Shown here one piece after another: positions 6,638 to 8,880 of a stretch of DNA of 8,880 nucleotides. The position numbers and the translations under genes are program-made. The DNA is from Acidobacteriaceae bacterium (GTDB lineage: Bacteria; Acidobacteriota; Terriglobia; Terriglobales; Acidobacteriaceae), in NCBI GenBank assembly GCA_003133425.1, contig PKXI01000354.1, positions 1-8,880 of the forward strand. Direction: 5' to 3'. The notes under the pieces were generated by a model. It had not been told where the DNA came from, ran no database searches, and worked only from the letters and a program-made list of their open reading frames with translations. How positions within the stretch are numbered: the stretch's first letter is position 1; each line of letters starts with the position of its first letter.

Positions 6638-6653
6638 CGCCTCGGAAATCGTT
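6626..6653 (+). promoter_or_regulatory. Predicted ECF-type promoter of the DUF6789-like gene
   Basis: The plus strand carries GTAACGTTT (6626-6634), 14 bases, then AATCGTT (6647-6653). Core spacing GTAAC-N19-CGTT is identical to the minus-strand copy. The -10 ends 19 bases before the ATG at 6673, so the leader would be about a dozen bases, just enough for the AGGAGG site. Two GGAAC sequences nearby (6591 and 6618) also resemble ECF -35 elements but lack a -10 partner at usual distance. Confidence 0.6.
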
Positions 6654-6672
6654 CAAGAGTAGGAGGAATCGA

Positions 6673-7121
6673 ATGAACGGGATGTCTGTGAAATTGATTT
6701 TGGGAGGTGTAGCGGGCACGACAGCGATGACTGTGATGATGATGCTGATTGCACCTATGATGGGTGTGCATATGGACATTGCTGCCAGTCTGGCAGGGAT
6801 GATTCATGCTCCATGGGCCGTTGGAATGCTCGCACATCTAATGATGGGGATTCTTGTCTTCCCGCTCTTGTATGGGCTTCTGTTACGCCCTACCTGCCGG
6901 GCCCAGTGCTTGCACGGGGACTAATCTGGGGTTTCATCCTCTGGACGGTGATGGAAGTTGCCGTCATGCCAATGCTTGGCGCAGGCGTATTCAGGATCAA
7001 CGGCCCTGGAATGATGGGTGCGGTTGCTGCCTTGATGGCGCACCTCGTTTACGGCGGGCTGCTGGGCTGGATCGCTGCGGGAGAGGCAACTCCAGCGCTG
7101 CCTAAGGTCGCACGAGTTTAA
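6673..7121 (+). pseudogene. DUF6789-like small membrane protein gene, interrupted by a one-base frameshift
   Basis: The gene starts at ATG 6673 with a perfect AGGAGG six bases upstream. It encodes GGVAGTTAMTVMMMLIAP...MDIA, a Met-rich hydrophobic protein resembling the DUF6789 family, small proteins of about 150 residues with four predicted membrane helices and unknown function. In its own frame it reads about 72 family-like residues (to PLLYGLLLRP) and then stops at 6924 after nonsense. The frame two positions on carries the rest (YLPGPVLARGLIWG ... GEATPALPKVARV) and ends at 7121. Adding one C to the CCC run at 6888-6890 joins them into a continuous 149-residue protein with four hydrophobic segments. 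No canonical slippery heptamer is present there. The cause is either a true inactivating deletion or a homopolymer base-calling error. It is divergent from the sigma operon and 160 bp upstream of the radical SAM gene. Confidence 0.8.
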
Positions 7122-7281
7122 CGATCATCTCGTGGCCTTCATCCAGCAAACAGCTCACGTCAGCTAGACGCTCTGCGCGCGACTGCCCGATACTGGTTGT
7201 TCAAGAAGAATGATTGGACGCGAGAGCAGTTGGGATAGAACCAAGCGAGTCAAGCCGCGCAATGAGTCTGAGGGGACAAGG

Positions 7282-8859
7282 ATGTCTTTGAAATCCGCAA
7301 TCGACGTGAACGGCACCCCAGCGCTACCTCGCACCCTGAAGAAGGACGCCAATTACGTCTTTTATGAACTGACACGCAGCATCTGCCCGCAATGCCGGAA
7401 AGTGATTGATGCCAAGATCCTGCTGCGTGACAACAACGTCTACATGGCCAAGCGCTGCCCCGACTGTGGTCCGTTTGAAGCGCTTGTCTATGGGGATGCA
7501 CAAGCCTATACGAACTTCAGTAAGTTCAACAAGCCGGGCACGATTCCGCTTGCCTACGGTACGGAGATCAAAGACGGTTGCCCGCACGATTGCGGCCTGT
7601 GCCCAGACCATCAGCAACATGCCTGCCTGGGCATCATTGAAGTCAACAGCGCCTGCAATATGAATTGCCCGCTGTGCTTTGCCGATGCCCGGCCAGGCTT
7701 CAGTTTGACCCTGGAAGAAGTGGAGGCGATGCTGGACGATTTTGTGCGCACCGAAGGTAACCCGGAAGTGGTGCAGTTCTCCGGCGGCGAGCCGACCATT
7801 CATCCGCAGATCATCGACTTTGTGAAGGCTGCCCGTGCCCGTGGCGTCCCGTTTGTCATGGTCAACACGAACGGCAAACGCATCGCACACGATGACCGCT
7901 TCCTCGAACAGCTCGCCGAGGTTCGCCCTTCGATTTACTTCCAATTCGACGGCTTTGATAGTGAGACCTATCGCATCATTCGCGGTGAGCCCGACATTCT
8001 TGAGGAGAAGTTGCTTGCCTTGGATCGCCTGGCATCTATCGGCCTCAATGTCACGCTCGTTCCGGCCATTGAACGTGGAGTGAACGATCACGAGGTTGGC
8101 AAGATCATCGACCTCGCTATCAAACATCCAGCCATTCGCGGCATCAACTTTCAGCCGGCATTTCATGCGGGCCGCCACATGCATCACGATCCAATGCAGC
8201 GCATGACGATTCCGGATATCGTCCGGTTAATTGAGCAGCAGACGGCCGGCAATTTCGTGGCCAGCGACTTCATCCCTGTTCCGTGCTGCTTTCCCTCATG
8301 CAACTCCGTCACTTATGCATTCATTGACGGCGAAAAGGTGACACCGCTCTCGCGCATCGTGAACGTTTATGACTATCTCGACTACATCACCAACCGCGTC
8401 ATGCCCGATTTCAGTTTGGAGATCAAGAAGGCTCTTGAAGGGTTGTGGTCGTCGTCGTCCGTATCCGGATCGCAGAAGTCGGCGGAGCAGTTTGCAATCT
8501 CTTGCCAAGCCTGCGGACTGCCCGAGAGTCTTACCATCGGCGATATCGCGAAGAACATGGTCATGATCATGTTGCAGGACTTCATGGATCCTTGGACCTT
8601 CAACCAGAAAAACCTGATGAAATGCTGCAAGGAGTTTCTGCTTCCCGGCGGCAAACAGATCCCCTTTTGTTCATACAACTCGGTCGGTTATCGCGAACAG
8701 GCCCGAGCGCAACTGGATGCCATGGAACCAAAGCGCAAACAGGCTCGCCGAGATGGCAAGCCATATCAGCCGGAACCGGTTGTCTTCGACTTCCATACGG
8801 GCACGGAGCGTATGGAAGTGGACTCACTGCTTCAAATCAGCGAAATCGGACTGCGCTAG
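7282..8859 (+). CDS. Multi-cluster radical SAM enzyme of the tetraether lipid synthase-like (Tes, COG1964) family
   Basis: The 525-residue product has four cysteine groups. C35-x2-C38 and C59-x2-C62 form a rubredoxin-like metal site. C100-x3-C104-x2-C107 plus C115 suit an N-terminal auxiliary cluster. C125-x3-C129-x2-C132 is the SAM-binding [4Fe-4S] site. C335, C336, C340, C408, C411, C448, C449 and C463 can supply further clusters. S167-GGEP (168-171) is the SAM-amine motif, and QFDGFD at about 224 is a barrel strand. This order matches archaeal Tes (MJ0619 and relatives), which joins the ends of two lipid chains by a radical C-C coupling. Bacterial homologues exist and their products are mostly untested, so lipid coupling here is inference. 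Start: ATG 7282 with AGGGGA five bases upstream; the ATG at 7210 lacks a spaced ribosome site. It is 160 bp after the DUF6789-like gene, same strand. Confidence 0.9.
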   Translation: MSLKSAIDVNGTPALPRTLKKDANYVFYELTRSICPQCRKVIDAKILLRDNNVYMAKRCPDCGPFEALVYGDAQAYTNFSKFNKPGTIPLAYGTEIKDGCPHDCGLCPDHQQHACLGIIEVNSACNMNCPLCFADARPGFSLTLEEVEAMLDDFVRTEGNPEVVQFSGGEPTIHPQIIDFVKAARARGVPFVMVNTNGKRIAHDDRFLEQLAEVRPSIYFQFDGFDSETYRIIRGEPDILEEKLLALDRLASIGLNVTLVPAIERGVNDHEVGKIIDLAIKHPAIRGINFQPAFHAGRHMHHDPMQRMTIPDIVRLIEQQTAGNFVASDFIPVPCCFPSCNSVTYAFIDGEKVTPLSRIVNVYDYLDYITNRVMPDFSLEIKKALEGLWSSSSVSGSQKSAEQFAISCQACGLPESLTIGDIAKNMVMIMLQDFMDPWTFNQKNLMKCCKEFLLPGGKQIPFCSYNSVGYREQARAQLDAMEPKRKQARRDGKPYQPEPVVFDFHTGTERMEVDSLLQISEIGLR

Positions 8860-8880
8860 GAGTGTGTCGGGCATAGATTT

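Noticed and set aside
6883..6892. Programmed -1 ribosomal frameshift in the DUF6789-like gene
   Set aside because: No X-XXY-YYZ slippery heptamer is present and no clear stimulatory hairpin follows; a missing base explains the data more simply.
7210..7281. Upstream ATG start for the radical SAM gene adding 24 residues
   Set aside because: No properly spaced ribosome site before it, and the extra residues are basic and unlike the family; ATG 7282 has AGGGGA at suitable distance.

Overview
The window looks bacterial and moderately GC-rich: compact genes, Shine-Dalgarno sites, overlapping reading frames, and ECF sigma, universal stress and SpoIIAA-like families. An environmental lineage such as Acidobacteriota would fit the gene mix, but that is an impression and no marker gene is present. 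I see no rRNA, tRNA, CRISPR array or complete mobile element.

Positions 1-2250 are a stress-protein neighbourhood. There is a truncated minus-strand membrane or lipoprotein gene at the left edge. Two divergent universal stress protein genes (473-979 minus, 1319-1756 plus) are separated by a 339-bp gene-free stretch. A small SpoIIAA-like protein follows (1882-2250 plus). Positions 2251-2925 are poorly coding and look decayed; they hold a short relic of the N-terminus of an Old Yellow Enzyme flavin reductase and one possible micro-gene.

Positions 2926-6529 form a tight minus-strand operon. In transcription order it encodes an ECF sigma factor, a small zinc-binding anti-sigma factor (22-nt overlap), a major facilitator superfamily transporter, and an FAD-dependent pyridine nucleotide-disulfide oxidoreductase that overlaps the transporter gene. 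The anti-sigma zinc-ligand spacing matches that of the redox sensor RsrA, which suggests a thiol or redox input.

On the plus strand, divergent from the operon, lie a four-helix-type membrane protein gene of the DUF6789 kind (6673-7121), broken by one missing base in a C run near 6888-6890, and a 525-residue multi-cluster radical SAM enzyme (7282-8859). The radical SAM enzyme has the cysteine layout of the tetraether lipid synthase (Tes, COG1964) family.

The main finding is the 143-bp divergent intergenic region. It contains two mirror-image copies of GTAACGTTT-N14-AATCGTT, one pointing into each flanking unit at a distance expected of ECF promoters. I infer that the sigma factor drives its own operon and the DUF6789/radical SAM side together. 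That would give a membrane- or redox-stress regulon joining a transporter, a disulfide reductase and a possible lipid-modifying radical SAM enzyme. The components belong to known families; the combination and the shared promoter pair are the part that may be undescribed.
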